From Afipia sp. (GTDB lineage: Bacteria; Pseudomonadota; Alphaproteobacteria; Rhizobiales; Xanthobacteraceae): a DNA stretch of 37,837 nt. Each line of letters opens with the position of its first letter. The first letter of the stretch is position 1. A program made the translations under genes and the position numbers. Of the stretch, positions 24,102 to 35,591 are shown piece by piece. Below the pieces are notes generated by a model. That model saw nothing but the letters and a program-made list of their open reading frames with translations, did not search any database and was not told the DNA's origin. The stretch covers positions 1 to 37,837 of the forward strand of contig JAFKES010000081.1 of NCBI GenBank assembly GCA_017308495.1, written 5' to 3'.

Positions 24102-25943
24102 TCAGGCGGCGGGTCCCACGGGCCCGCCGTTTTTTCGTGAGGCCCGCAGCGTCGGCGTCGACCCATCAGCCCCGCCGGCCCCGCGCCCGTCGCAGCCATG
24201 GCGGATGAAAGCCTCGCGCCAGCCGAGATAGCCCATCAGCGCCAGTACGGAGCGCGTGGAACTGGTGGTCATGCCGAAGGACAATTGCTCCAGCGCATAG
24301 GCCGCGCCCTTCGGATCGATCCAGCCGTCCGGGACGGTGCGCAGCAGCGCGTGGAAATAGTCCCGCGCCCTGTTGACGTAAGTGAGCTGGAACGAGTTGA
24401 AGACGAAGGTGTCGTTCTGCCGGTTGCGCAGGCTGTCTGGCACGATGCCCGCCTGACAGTCGCGCACAAGCTCCTTGTAGCGGCCGTTGAAATCGTGGAT
24501 CAGCAGCGCGCTGACGTGGTCGTAGACATGGTCGAGCAGCGGCAGGTCGCAGAACGGCGAGGCGTCCATCAGCGCTCTGGCGGCGAAGTGGCTCTGGGTC
24601 ACCGTGCGTGGCGCGGAGAAATAGCCCCAGTCGTCGCAAAGGATGCCGTCGCCGACCAGCTCTTTCTCCCAGCCATGGCGCTCCGCGGTATAGTTTTGGA
24701 TATCCCGGCCGCAGTGCAGCCAGCCCACCGGCTCGCCGAGCATGCGCTGCATGTTGACGTCGCCGACATCCCACGGGTTCCAGCGCCCGCCGGCAAACGT
24801 CCGGTTCAGGCGCTGGTGCAGCCCGTCGGGCAATTGTGACAGAGCGCATTGCCAGGCGATGTTGGCCCGGCCGCGCGACAGCAGCTGGCTGGCCGGCCCG
24901 AGCGCCCGGGCGAAGTGACGAAATTCGCGCCGCTGCAGCAAATAGGGCAGGAACGCCGGACTGCGCAGAAAGAGCTGATCGGCGCCATAGCCGGTGAACA
25001 CCTGCGATCCCGGTTCGGCGTGCTGCGCCACCGCGCGCGAGAACCAGTCGCCGAACCAGAAGAAATCGCTCGGCTCGTCGGCATAGGCGGGACGGGTGTC
25101 GATGTCCTGCGGCAGTTCCTCCGGCGGCAGGATGGCGAGGTCGATGCCGTAGCGCTCCGCCACCTCCCGCGCATAACCCTCGCTGATGGCGTGGGACGGC
25201 AGGTTCGGCTGCGAGAACATCACGCCCCGGATGCCGGACGACACCTGTTCCCCGAGCAGGCAGGCGATGAACGAGGAATCGAGGCCGCCGGAAATCTCGA
25301 CGCAGATTCCGGCGTCGGGATGCGCGGCCAGCCGGTCCCTGATTGACGCGCGCAGCAGGGCAAGCAGCGCCGGCGCCACATCCTCGCGGCGCTGCGCCGG
25401 ATCGAGCACGTAGCGATAGTCGCGACGCACCAGTTGTTCGCGCCGGACGCCGTTGCGGCCGATCCGGACCAGTTCGCCCGGCCGCACCCGCTCGATGCCG
25501 TGCAGGGGAGTTTCGCGCGACAGGAACTGATAGCCCGGCACGATGAGGACATGGCGGGCGAAATAATCCTCGTTCCAGCGCCCGCTGGCGGGATCGTGGA
25601 AATGGGACAGCCGGTTGGCGACCTCGCCATCGCTCGCGCGATAGTAGAGCTGGTACTGCGCGGTGAAGCTCTTGAAGGCGAAAGTCTCGGCATCGGTGAT
25701 GAGCAGCGCGACGAAATCGCCTTCGGCTGCGGCGAGAGCATGGGGCCCGTCGCGCGCGATCATCTCCGCCAGGCGAACCAGCGCGGCGCGGCCGCTTTCG
25801 CCGCCGGCGCGCAGCACGCAGCCCTCGATCAGCAGTTGTCCGAAGCCCGCGGTGATGCCGACGCAGTTCGGCGGCGCGACCGGCCGGATCGACACGGGCC
25901 CGGTCTGCGCCATCGCAACGTTGCTGTCCGGCGTGGCTGTCAT
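24102..25943 (-). CDS. Lasso-peptide macrolactam synthetase (asparagine synthetase-like, McjC-type)
   Basis: A 613-aa protein that adenylates the core side-chain carboxylate (predicted Asp28) and closes the isopeptide ring. An N-terminal Ntn-like (glutaminase-fold) region lacks the catalytic Cys2, so it does not use glutamine. The C-terminal synthetase domain has the ATP-pyrophosphatase motif EISGGLDSS at residues 216-224 and GYGADQLFL further on. The C-terminal tail (about 25 residues, Gly/Arg-rich) is probably non-essential because it is encoded by the precursor terminator. AGGTG precedes ATG 25943. It converges with the precursor and is divergent from the B2 gene, an uncommon layout. Confidence 0.93.
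   Translation of the reverse strand: MTATPDSNVAMAQTGPVSIRPVAPPNCVGITAGFGQLLIEGCVLRAGGESGRAALVRLAEMIARDGPHALAAAEGDFVALLITDAETFAFKSFTAQYQLYYRASDGEVANRLSHFHDPASGRWNEDYFARHVLIVPGYQFLSRETPLHGIERVRPGELVRIGRNGVRREQLVRRDYRYVLDPAQRREDVAPALLALLRASIRDRLAAHPDAGICVEISGGLDSSFIACLLGEQVSSGIRGVMFSQPNLPSHAISEGYAREVAERYGIDLAILPPEELPQDIDTRPAYADEPSDFFWFGDWFSRAVAQHAEPGSQVFTGYGADQLFLRSPAFLPYLLQRREFRHFARALGPASQLLSRGRANIAWQCALSQLPDGLHQRLNRTFAGGRWNPWDVGDVNMQRMLGEPVGWLHCGRDIQNYTAERHGWEKELVGDGILCDDWGYFSAPRTVTQSHFAARALMDASPFCDLPLLDHVYDHVSALLIHDFNGRYKELVRDCQAGIVPDSLRNRQNDTFVFNSFQLTYVNRARDYFHALLRTVPDGWIDPKGAAYALEQLSFGMTTSSTRSVLALMGYLGWREAFIRHGCDGRGAGGADGSTPTLRASRKNGGPVGPAA
24107..24135 (+). terminator. Rho-independent terminator of the lasso precursor transcript
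   Basis: A CGGCGGG/CCCGCCG stem with a nine-base loop is followed by six T residues. It ends the precursor mRNA 27 bases after its stop. It lies inside the last codons of the convergent cyclase gene (24102-25943), so the tail of that protein is encoded by the terminator. Termination here probably keeps the abundant precursor transcript from running antisense into the cyclase gene. Confidence 0.85.
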
Positions 25944-26006
25944 TGCGGCACCTGCGCTCGCTCGGATAGAGTTGCGGGAGAAGTGGTTGCCGGAAGATTG
26001 CTGAGC

Positions 26007-26384
26007 ATGAATATTGTCGTTCTTTGCTTTTCGTATGTCTCGACGAAGCTGTTCGGAATCGACCGGACCGCCGGAGCGTTGAAACGGGTCGGCCGCCTGC
26101 TGGCCAAGCGCTCCACAGATCTATCCGCCGACATGGTGGCTGCGCGCGCCGTCCGCGGCATGCATCTTCTGCCGTTGCAGGTGGAATGCCTCGATCAGGC
26201 CATGGCGACGTGGTTCGCGCTGAACCGGCACGGTTATCCGGCGGCGCTGCGAATCGGCATGAGGTTGTCGCCGCTGTCGGGCCATGCGTGGGTGACCTGC
26301 CATCAGGACACGTTCGTGACGACGCCGGGCATGGAGGATTTCACCGAGGTGGCGTCCTATGCGCCATGGTCGGACAGCGTCTGA
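26007..26384 (+). CDS. Lasso-peptide leader protease B2 (transglutaminase-like, McjB C-domain type)
   Basis: A 125-aa cysteine protease that removes the leader from the precursor. The catalytic set is Cys61 in QVECLDQAMATWFAL, His93 in SGHAWV, and Asp101 as the probable third residue. Length is slightly short of the usual 140-150 aa, so a non-ATG start a few codons upstream (TTG 25998 or GTG 25983) is possible. It lies on the plus strand between two minus-strand lasso genes. Its last 28 bases overlap the 3' end of the B1 gene tail-to-tail. It is separated from the cyclase start by 63 bases holding divergent promoters. Confidence 0.9.
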   Translation: MNIVVLCFSYVSTKLFGIDRTAGALKRVGRLLAKRSTDLSADMVAARAVRGMHLLPLQVECLDQAMATWFALNRHGYPAALRIGMRLSPLSGHAWVTCHQDTFVTTPGMEDFTEVASYAPWSDSV

Positions 26385-26629
26385 ACCAGTTTCAGACTGA
26401 CCAGTTCCTGCACGAGTTCGTCGAGGTCGGCGCGAATCTCCTTCGGCGTCACGTCGTATTCCGCTGCCATCCGGCTCGCGGCCGCGTCCAGGCCGGTCTC
26501 GATTCCCAGTTTCAGCATGTGGGCGGCGGTCTCGTTGAGGCCGTAGGAATCGCCGGTGCGGACCGAGAATAGTACGTCCTTGCCTTCGACGCGGGTGAGG
26601 GTGGTGCCGGGCGCGAGTTGAATTCTCAT
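26357..26629 (-). CDS. Lasso-peptide leader-binding protein B1 (PqqD-like RRE)
   Basis: A 90-aa PqqD-fold protein that binds the precursor leader (the YxxPxL region) and delivers it to the B2 protease. The N-terminal beta hairpin TLTRVEGKDVLFSVRTGDSYGLNETAAHML is characteristic of lasso B1 proteins, and a helical EYDVTPKEIRADLDELVQELVSLKLV completes the winged-helix fold. ATG 26629 is chosen; the frame is open upstream into the exporter gene but only as a shadow. It follows the exporter by 19 bases, so the two are co-transcribed. Its 3' end overlaps the B2 gene. Confidence 0.9.
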   Translation of the reverse strand: MRIQLAPGTTLTRVEGKDVLFSVRTGDSYGLNETAAHMLKLGIETGLDAAASRMAAEYDVTPKEIRADLDELVQELVSLKLVQTLSDHGA

Positions 26630-26648
26630 GATCAGATCCGATGAAATA

Positions 26649-28505
26649 TTAAGCCGGGCTCGAATCGGCCGGAAGCGTGAAAGAGGAATGGTCGCCGCCG
26701 GGCAGCCGGTTTCCCGTCTGGTGCCGCCACAGTGAGGCGTAAAGCCCCGCGGCGGCCAGCAGGGCGGCGTGTGATCCCTGTTCGACGATGCAACCGTGGT
26801 CCAATACGACAATTCGGTCCATCCGCGCCAGTGTCGAGAGGCGGTGAGCGATGGTGATCACCGTCTTTCCCGCGATCAGGATTTCGAGCTGTTCCTGAAT
26901 GGCGGCCTCGGCCTCGGAGTCGAGCGCGGCGGTGGCCTCGTCGAGGATGAGGATCGGCGCGTTCTTGAGCAGCGTGCGGGCGAGCACGATGCGCTGGCGC
27001 TGGCCGCCGGACAGCTTGGCGCCGCGCTCACCGGCGCTGGCGTCGAGGCCGGTGCCGCCATCGTCGTCGCGCAGGGCGTCGATGAAGGGCAGCACGCGAG
27101 CCTGCTCCAATGCGGCGTGGAGTTCGCCGTCGGTGGCATCGGGCTTGCCGCACAGCACGTTGTCGCGCACGGAGCGATGCAGCAGCGCGGTGTCCTGGGT
27201 CACCACTCCGATGCGTGATCGCAGGCTGTCCATGGTGACGTCGCGGATATCCTGGCCGTCGATGCGGATCGACCCGGCCTGCACGTCGTAAAGCCGCAGC
27301 AGCAGGCTGACCAGGGTGGACTTGCCCGCGCCCGAGCGACCCACCAGTCCGACCCGCTCGCCCGGCGCAACCGACAGCGAGAAGCCATCGAACAGTTTCG
27401 CGTCGGGAGAGTAGCCGAACCCGATCTTGTCGAACGTGATCGCGCCGGCGCGGACTTCGAGCGTTCCGGCGTCGGGGGCATCGACCATGACGTTGGGCGC
27501 GGCAATCGAGTCCATGCCCTGGCGCACGTCGGCAAGGTTCTGGAAGATGCCGGAGACTTCCCACGCCACCCAGCCGGCGGTGCTGGCGGCCTGCCACACC
27601 AGCGGCAGCGCCATCGCCACCGCCTCGGGCCCGATATGCCCGTGCAGCCACAGGCCAACACCGATGCCGCCGGTGCCGATCAGCAGTGCGGTGTTGAGCA
27701 GCGTCAGGCTGGTCATGAAGCCGGTGATCATCCGCATGTGACGCGCCTGCGCATCGTTATGCGTCAACAGCGCGTTGCGGACATGATCCTTGTCGGTGGC
27801 GGCGTAGGAGAACAGCTTCACCGTCAGGATGTTGCTGTAGCAGTCGACGATCCGTCCCATCAGCTCCGAATAGGCCAGCGAACTGGCGTCGGCGCGGCTG
27901 CGCAGGCGCGTCACGTAGTAGCGCAGCAGCAGCACGTAGCCGCCGAACCAGCCGACGATGGGCAGCGCCAGTCGCCAGTCGGCCTGGGCGAGCAGGAAGA
28001 TGCTCGCGCCGCCATACATCGCCAGATACCACACCGCGCGGATGGCGGCCTCGGCGGTTTCGCGCAGCGCTCCGGGGGTATGCATGACGCGGTGGGCGAG
28101 GCGGCCGGGAAAGTCGTTCTGGAAGAACGACCAGCTCTGCCGCACCACGTGCCAGTGGCTGATCCAGCGCATGCGCGAGGTCACGTCCGGAACGAGGAAA
28201 CGGTTGCGCAGGTGCAGGTCGGTATAGATCAGCACGGGCCGCACCACGCCGATGGCGACGAGGAGCGCGAGCAATGTCGGCCGCTGGTCCTGCCACGCCG
28301 CCCAGCGATCGCTCTGGCCGACGAAGGCCACGACCTTGCCGACGAACACCGACACCAGCGCGTCGGCGCAGGCGACGCCGAATCCGCACAGAAACAGCCA
28401 CGCAAAAATGCGCCGGTGCTCGGCGAGAAAATAGCGGTAGAACCGCCACAGGGTCGCGGGCGGGAGAGCCGGGCCGGGAGACGCGGTAATGTCAATTGGG
28501 TCCAT
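26649..28505 (-). CDS. Lasso-peptide ABC exporter (McjD-type, fused TMD-NBD)
   Basis: A 618-aa half-transporter that probably dimerises in the inner membrane, exports the mature peptide and gives self-immunity. The N-terminal membrane domain has about six hydrophobic segments (residues 30-320). The ATPase domain follows with Walker A GRSGAGKST, signature LSGGQRQRIVLARTLL, Walker B ILILDEATAALDS and switch histidine AHRLST. It is first in the minus-strand exporter-B1 unit. No lasso isopeptidase or TonB receptor gene is present, in contrast to many alphaproteobacterial clusters. Confidence 0.92.
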   Translation of the reverse strand: MDPIDITASPGPALPPATLWRFYRYFLAEHRRIFAWLFLCGFGVACADALVSVFVGKVVAFVGQSDRWAAWQDQRPTLLALLVAIGVVRPVLIYTDLHLRNRFLVPDVTSRMRWISHWHVVRQSWSFFQNDFPGRLAHRVMHTPGALRETAEAAIRAVWYLAMYGGASIFLLAQADWRLALPIVGWFGGYVLLLRYYVTRLRSRADASSLAYSELMGRIVDCYSNILTVKLFSYAATDKDHVRNALLTHNDAQARHMRMITGFMTSLTLLNTALLIGTGGIGVGLWLHGHIGPEAVAMALPLVWQAASTAGWVAWEVSGIFQNLADVRQGMDSIAAPNVMVDAPDAGTLEVRAGAITFDKIGFGYSPDAKLFDGFSLSVAPGERVGLVGRSGAGKSTLVSLLLRLYDVQAGSIRIDGQDIRDVTMDSLRSRIGVVTQDTALLHRSVRDNVLCGKPDATDGELHAALEQARVLPFIDALRDDDGGTGLDASAGERGAKLSGGQRQRIVLARTLLKNAPILILDEATAALDSEAEAAIQEQLEILIAGKTVITIAHRLSTLARMDRIVVLDHGCIVEQGSHAALLAAAGLYASLWRHQTGNRLPGGDHSSFTLPADSSPA

Positions 28506-28680
28506 GGACAGCCGCGCTCAAAGGGTCGGGCGTTTCAGAATGAAATTGTCGGAAGGTCTTCGCAATATTGAACGGGTCACGGAGCGTCCGCGACAGGCCG
28601 GCGCGGACAGGCCCGTTGGTCATGGTAAGGCATCGATGGCTGCGCCGCCAGCGGACGCTGATGGCAGAGCCGAGGCTACA

Positions 28681-28709
28681 AAGCAAATGGCCGGGCAGGG
28701 CCCGGCCAT
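28681..28709 (-). terminator. Terminator of the coxSLM operon
   Basis: On the minus strand a 10-bp stem (ATGGCCGGGC/GCCCGGCCAT) with a three-base loop is followed by TTGCTTTG. It sits 42 bases after the coxM stop, which fits a Rho-independent terminator for the hydroxylase operon. The rest of the 28506-28750 gap shows no gene; it should contain the exporter promoter. Confidence 0.7.
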
Positions 28710-28750
28710 CGCAAGGGTCGCGGATGCGGACGGGCAACCGCCCGTCGCGC

Positions 28751-29551
28751 TCAGCCGGCTTCGGTCACCGCGCGCTGGGCCATCACCTTGATGAGGTTGG
28801 CGCGATAGGGCGACGAGCCGTGCAGGTCGTCCATCAGCCCGTCGGCGGAGATCGTCACCGCGTCGATGGCGGCGGGCGACCAGTTCGCCTTGAGCGCCGC
28901 CTCGATGGCGGGCACGCGCATCACGCCGTTCTGCGACGCGCCGGTGGCGGCCACGCGCACATCCCCGGATTTCGTCCTGGCGACAAACACACCGGTGAGC
29001 GCGAAGCGCGACGCCGGATGGCGCATCTTGGCATAGCCCGCCTTGGCCGGGATCGGGAACGAGACCTCGGTGATGATCTCGCCGTCGTCCAGCGCCGTGG
29101 TGAACAGGCCCTGGAAGAAATCGTCGGCCGTGACACTGCGCTTGTTGGTCTTCACGGTGGCACCGAGCGCGACCACGGCGGCGGGATAGTCCGCGGCCGG
29201 ATCGTTGTTGGCGATCGATCCGCCGATGGTGCCGCGATAGCGCACGGCGGGGTCGCCGATCATGCCTGCCAGATGCGCCAGCGCCGCAATAGCCTTGCCC
29301 ACCTCCGTGCTGGTGGCGACGTCGTAATGCGTCGTCGCCGCTTTGATCGTCACCGCGTCGGCGGTGACGGAGATGCCGACCAGCGCCGGAATCCGCGCGA
29401 GGTCGATCACGTCGCCGGGGGCGGCGAGGCGCTGCTTCATCACCGGCAGCAGGGTCTGGCCGCCGGCGAGGTATTTCGAGTCGGAGCCCTTGCCGAACAG
29501 TGCGACGGCGTCGTCGATGGTGGCCGGGCGATGATAGGTTGTCTCGTACAT
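28751..29551 (-). CDS. coxM: Molybdenum hydroxylase FAD-binding (medium) subunit, CoxM-like
   Basis: A 266-aa flavoprotein of the xanthine dehydrogenase/CO dehydrogenase family that passes electrons from the Fe-S clusters onward. FAD-binding motifs are KYLAGGQTLLPVMKQRL near residue 26 and TIGGSIANNDPAADYPAAVVALGA near residue 112. ATG 29551 is chosen; an in-frame start at 29740 is a shadow of coxL. It is last in the S-L-M order that is typical of form II enzymes. Confidence 0.93.
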   Translation of the reverse strand: MYETTYHRPATIDDAVALFGKGSDSKYLAGGQTLLPVMKQRLAAPGDVIDLARIPALVGISVTADAVTIKAATTHYDVATSTEVGKAIAALAHLAGMIGDPAVRYRGTIGGSIANNDPAADYPAAVVALGATVKTNKRSVTADDFFQGLFTTALDDGEIITEVSFPIPAKAGYAKMRHPASRFALTGVFVARTKSGDVRVAATGASQNGVMRVPAIEAALKANWSPAAIDAVTISADGLMDDLHGSSPYRANLIKVMAQRAVTEAG

Positions 29552-29568
29552 GGTCTGTCTCCCCGCCC

Positions 29569-31920
<2,352 letters not shown>

Positions 31921-32004
31921 AAGTCTGACCTTTCCATAATGGCCGCCTTGGTCGCGCGGGCAGCGCGGGCGACGCTCCTGGTCGATAGAACCGATCGTCG
32001 CGGA

Positions 32005-32490
<486 letters not shown>

Positions 32491-32727
32491 ACGGGCCTCC
32501 CGGAGAGTGTTGAGGTGGTCTTTTGTAACTATTCTAATTAACAACCGGCTGACGAAGCTTTGCAACTCGGATTTTCGTCGCGTCTTCGCTGCTTGACGGC
32601 GTCGCCGTCGGGCGCATTGGGCTGGCCGCCCCTGAGGGAGGTCATCTCGCAGATGCGAAATGAGGGGTTTCCGGCTCTCCATTCCTGTTCGGTCGAGGGG
32701 CCGGATAGTTCCCATCGCGGCACAACG

Positions 32728-32752
32728 GGAACTTTTGGCTGCCCTTGCCGTT
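32728..32752 (+). promoter_or_regulatory. EcfG-type general-stress promoter of otsB
   Basis: GGAAC (32728-32732), 16 bases, then CGTT (32749-32752) matches the alphaproteobacterial EcfG (sigma-EcfG/PhyR) consensus GGAAC-N16/17-CGTT exactly. The transcript would start near 32758, about 165 bases before otsB. A matching but slightly weaker site precedes otsA. Confidence 0.75.
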
Positions 32753-32763
32753 GTCACAACAAA

Positions 32764-32788
32764 GGCGAAGAAGTCCGTTTTCTTCGCC
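32764..32788 (+). other. Hairpin in the otsB 5' untranslated leader
   Basis: A 9-bp perfect stem, GGCGAAGAA/TTCTTCGCC, with a seven-base loop lies within a few bases of the predicted transcript start. No U-run follows, so it is not a clear terminator; a leader-stabilising or regulatory hairpin is possible. Confidence 0.45.
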
Positions 32789-32922
32789 GGAATTGGTCGG
32801 GGTGCGAGTCGGCCGGCGCTGTTGTGTGCTTGTCGTTGCGAATTGATCGGCGGGAGTCTGTCGTCTCATCTCCATCATGCTCCGGACCTCCGCGGCGCAA
32901 TGGCGCCTGAGAGGGAGTGATG

Positions 32923-33732
32923 ATGGATCATTGTGTGATGGAAAAATCTGCAGTCCGAACCGTGGACAATAGGCTGTCCGCATCACCCGCCACGATCCTG
33001 GAGCTGGACCGGATCGCGTTGCTGCTCGATATCGACGGCACGCTGGTGGAGCTGGCGCCGACGCCGCGCGACGTGATCGTGCCCCCGCAGCTTGGTCCGA
33101 CCCTTCAGGCCCTGTACGAGCGGCTGGACGGCGCCCTGGCGCTGGTCAGCGGGCGTGGGCTCACAGATATCGACGTCATGTTCGCGCCGCTGCAATTGCC
33201 CGCCGTGGGCGGCCATGGCGCGGAAATGCGCCTGTCGGCGGAGAGTGAGGCGGTGGCTGCCCGCGCGCCTCCCATGGACAACGATCTCAAGCGCCGCTTC
33301 ATCTCGATCGCGAAGCTGGATCCCGGCATCCTGTACGAGGACAAGGGTTACTCCGTCGCTCTGCATTACCGGCTTGCGCCGCAATGCGAGCGGGCGATCT
33401 ACGAGGCCGTCTCGGCGGTGCGCGCCGATCTGCCGCAGGCGTCCATCGACGTGCTGCCCGGAAAGTTCGTGTGCGAGATCAAGCATGCCGGGGTCAGCAA
33501 GGCGACCGGCGTGCGCGAGTTGATGAACTGCGCGCCGTTCAAGGGGCGCACGCCGCTGTTCATCGGCGACGACGTCACTGACGAATCCGTGTTTGCCATC
33601 ATGCCGTCATTTCACGGCGGTTCGTTCTCCGTTGGCCGCCGCGCCCATGGCGTGGACGGATATTTCGCCAACCCCAACGACGTTCGAGCGTGGCTCACGC
33701 ATTTGCTCGACGAGGAAGCGATGGTGCGATGA
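32923..33732 (+). CDS. otsB: Trehalose-6-phosphate phosphatase
   Basis: A 269-aa HAD-superfamily phosphatase removing phosphate from trehalose-6-phosphate to give trehalose in the cytoplasm. HAD motif I is LLLDIDGTLVELAPTP (nucleophile and acid aspartates), motif II lies in LALVSGRGL, and motif IV is PLFIGDDVTDESVF. KFVCEIKHAGVSKATGV is the OtsB-specific motif. GAGGGAG precedes three tandem start codons (GTG 32917, ATG 32920, ATG 32923); spacing favours the last. It overlaps the GH15 gene in ATGA. Confidence 0.95.
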   Translation: MDHCVMEKSAVRTVDNRLSASPATILELDRIALLLDIDGTLVELAPTPRDVIVPPQLGPTLQALYERLDGALALVSGRGLTDIDVMFAPLQLPAVGGHGAEMRLSAESEAVAARAPPMDNDLKRRFISIAKLDPGILYEDKGYSVALHYRLAPQCERAIYEAVSAVRADLPQASIDVLPGKFVCEIKHAGVSKATGVRELMNCAPFKGRTPLFIGDDVTDESVFAIMPSFHGGSFSVGRRAHGVDGYFANPNDVRAWLTHLLDEEAMVR

Positions 33733-35591
33733 ATATTCCGAGGACTACGATGGACCTGACACCACATCCGGCGCCCGCGTCGCGTTCCGGCTCGGGCGCG
33801 CCGATCGATCATGGCCTCGATCTCGCGGTGATCGGCAATTGCAAGACGGCGGCGTTGGTCGATCCGACGTCGCGGCTGGTGTGGTGGTGCTTTCCGCGCT
33901 TCGACGCCGATCCGGTGTTTTCCCGTCTGTTGGCGGGTGACGAGGAAAAAGGCTTCAGCGATGTGGTGCTCGACGGCATGGTGGATTTCAGGTCCGGCTA
34001 TGTCCGCAACACCGCGCTGGTGGAGACGGTGCTGACCGACGCCCACGGCAACGCCGTGCGCATCACCGATTTCGCCCCGCGCTTCCGCCAGTACGGCCGC
34101 ATGTTCCGGCCGCCGCAACTGTTCCGCATCATCGAGCCGATCGCGGGGCTGCCGCGCATTACCATCCGCGTCCGCCCGACCCATTCCTACGGCAAGCCGC
34201 TGAAGCGCAGCTCGCTCGGCAGCAACCACATCCGCTATGTCGAAGACGAATCGATCGTGCGTGTCACCGCCGATGCGCCGATCTCCATGATCGTCCATGA
34301 AACGCCGTTCGTGCTGACGCGGCCGGTGCACATGGTGTTCGGCCACGACGAGCCCTATCCCGGCGATCTTGCCGCGACCGCGGCGTCGTTCGCCGAGCAG
34401 ACCCGGAACTATTGGCTGCACTGGGTGCGGCGTCTCTATATCTCCTACGACTGGCAGGAAGCGATCATCCGCGCGGCGATCACGCTTAAGCTGTCGAATT
34501 TCGAGGAGACCGGCGGCATCATCGCCGCGCACACCACCTCGATTCCCGAAGCGTCGGGGTCCGGCCGCAACTGGGATTACCGCTACTGCTGGCTGCGCGA
34601 TGCCTATTTCGTGGTGAAGGCGCTCAACCGCGTCGGCGCCACGCAGACGATGGAAGACTTCATCGGTTTCACCCTGTCGATTGCCGCCAATGCCGACGGC
34701 CCGCTGAAGCCGGTCTACAGCGTGGTGCCGAACCTGCCGCTGGACGAATGGATCGCGACCGATCTCAAGGGCTATCACGGCGACGGCCCGGTGCGGGTTG
34801 GCAATGCCGCCGTCGACCAGATCCAGCACGACACCTATGGCAGTGTGATCCTCGCCGCCCTGCCGCTGTTCTTCGATCGCCGCCTGCCGACGCCGGCGGG
34901 CGAGCGGCTGTTCCACCTGCTGGAAAGCCTCGGCGCGAAAGCCAGCGAGGTGGCGCTCAAGCCCGACGCCGGCATCTGGGAATATCGCGGCCGCCAGCGC
35001 GTGCACACCCATTCGGTGGCGATGTGCTGGGCCGGCGTCAACCGGCTCGGCGCGATCGCCGCACGGCTCGGGCTGCAGGATCGGGCCGCGTACTGGAACG
35101 CGATCGCCGACGGCATCCACAAGGAGCTGGTCGAGAAGGCGTGGAATCCGAAGCGCGAGGCGTTCACCGCCGCGTTCGGCTCCGACGATCTCGACGCTAG
35201 CGTGCTGCTGCTGCCCGATCTCGGCGTCTGCGAGGTCGACGATCCGCGCTTCGTCAAGACGGTGCAGATCATAGAGCGCGAGCTGCTGCGCGAGAAGCAC
35301 GTGATGCGCTACGCCGCCGAAGACGATTTCGGAATGCCGGTGACGGCGTTCATGATCTGCCGGTTCTGGCTGATCGACGCGTGGTGGCAGCAGGGACGTC
35401 GCGAGGAGGCGCGGGAGCTGTTCGAGGATGCGCTCGCCCATCGCAACCGCTATGGCCTGTTGTCCGAGGATGTCGATCCGAAAACCGGCGCGCTGTTCGG
35501 AAATTTTCCGCAGACCTATTCGATGGCCGGATTGATTCTCACCGGCATGAAGCTGTCGCGCAACTGGGAAGATCGATACTGGCGCAGTTGA
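33729..35591 (+). CDS. Glycoside hydrolase family 15 (glucoamylase/trehalase-like)
   Basis: A 620-aa enzyme with an N-terminal beta-sandwich domain (about residues 1-240) and an (alpha/alpha)6-barrel catalytic domain. The family motif SGSGRNWDYRYCWLRDAYF binds the -1 sugar, and the general acid is probably Glu418 in GIWEYRG. The second acidic region is LLSEDVDPKTGALFGNFPQTYSM. Members include alpha-glucosidases and a bacterial trehalase group. It is translationally coupled to otsB (ATGA overlap), which supports a role in trehalose or glucan turnover. There is no signal peptide, so it is cytoplasmic. The ATG at 33750 is an alternative start. Confidence 0.93.
   Translation: MNIPRTTMDLTPHPAPASRSGSGAPIDHGLDLAVIGNCKTAALVDPTSRLVWWCFPRFDADPVFSRLLAGDEEKGFSDVVLDGMVDFRSGYVRNTALVETVLTDAHGNAVRITDFAPRFRQYGRMFRPPQLFRIIEPIAGLPRITIRVRPTHSYGKPLKRSSLGSNHIRYVEDESIVRVTADAPISMIVHETPFVLTRPVHMVFGHDEPYPGDLAATAASFAEQTRNYWLHWVRRLYISYDWQEAIIRAAITLKLSNFEETGGIIAAHTTSIPEASGSGRNWDYRYCWLRDAYFVVKALNRVGATQTMEDFIGFTLSIAANADGPLKPVYSVVPNLPLDEWIATDLKGYHGDGPVRVGNAAVDQIQHDTYGSVILAALPLFFDRRLPTPAGERLFHLLESLGAKASEVALKPDAGIWEYRGRQRVHTHSVAMCWAGVNRLGAIAARLGLQDRAAYWNAIADGIHKELVEKAWNPKREAFTAAFGSDDLDASVLLLPDLGVCEVDDPRFVKTVQIIERELLREKHVMRYAAEDDFGMPVTAFMICRFWLIDAWWQQGRREEARELFEDALAHRNRYGLLSEDVDPKTGALFGNFPQTYSMAGLILTGMKLSRNWEDRYWRS

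Noticed and set aside
23660-24208. A 182-codon plus-strand open frame overlapping the lasso precursor
   Set aside because: No recognisable domain, no good ribosome site, and it runs through the terminator and the cyclase end in another frame.
33612-35441. A 609-codon minus-strand open frame opposite the GH15 gene
   Set aside because: The plus strand encodes a full GH15 enzyme; the antisense product has shadow-like composition.
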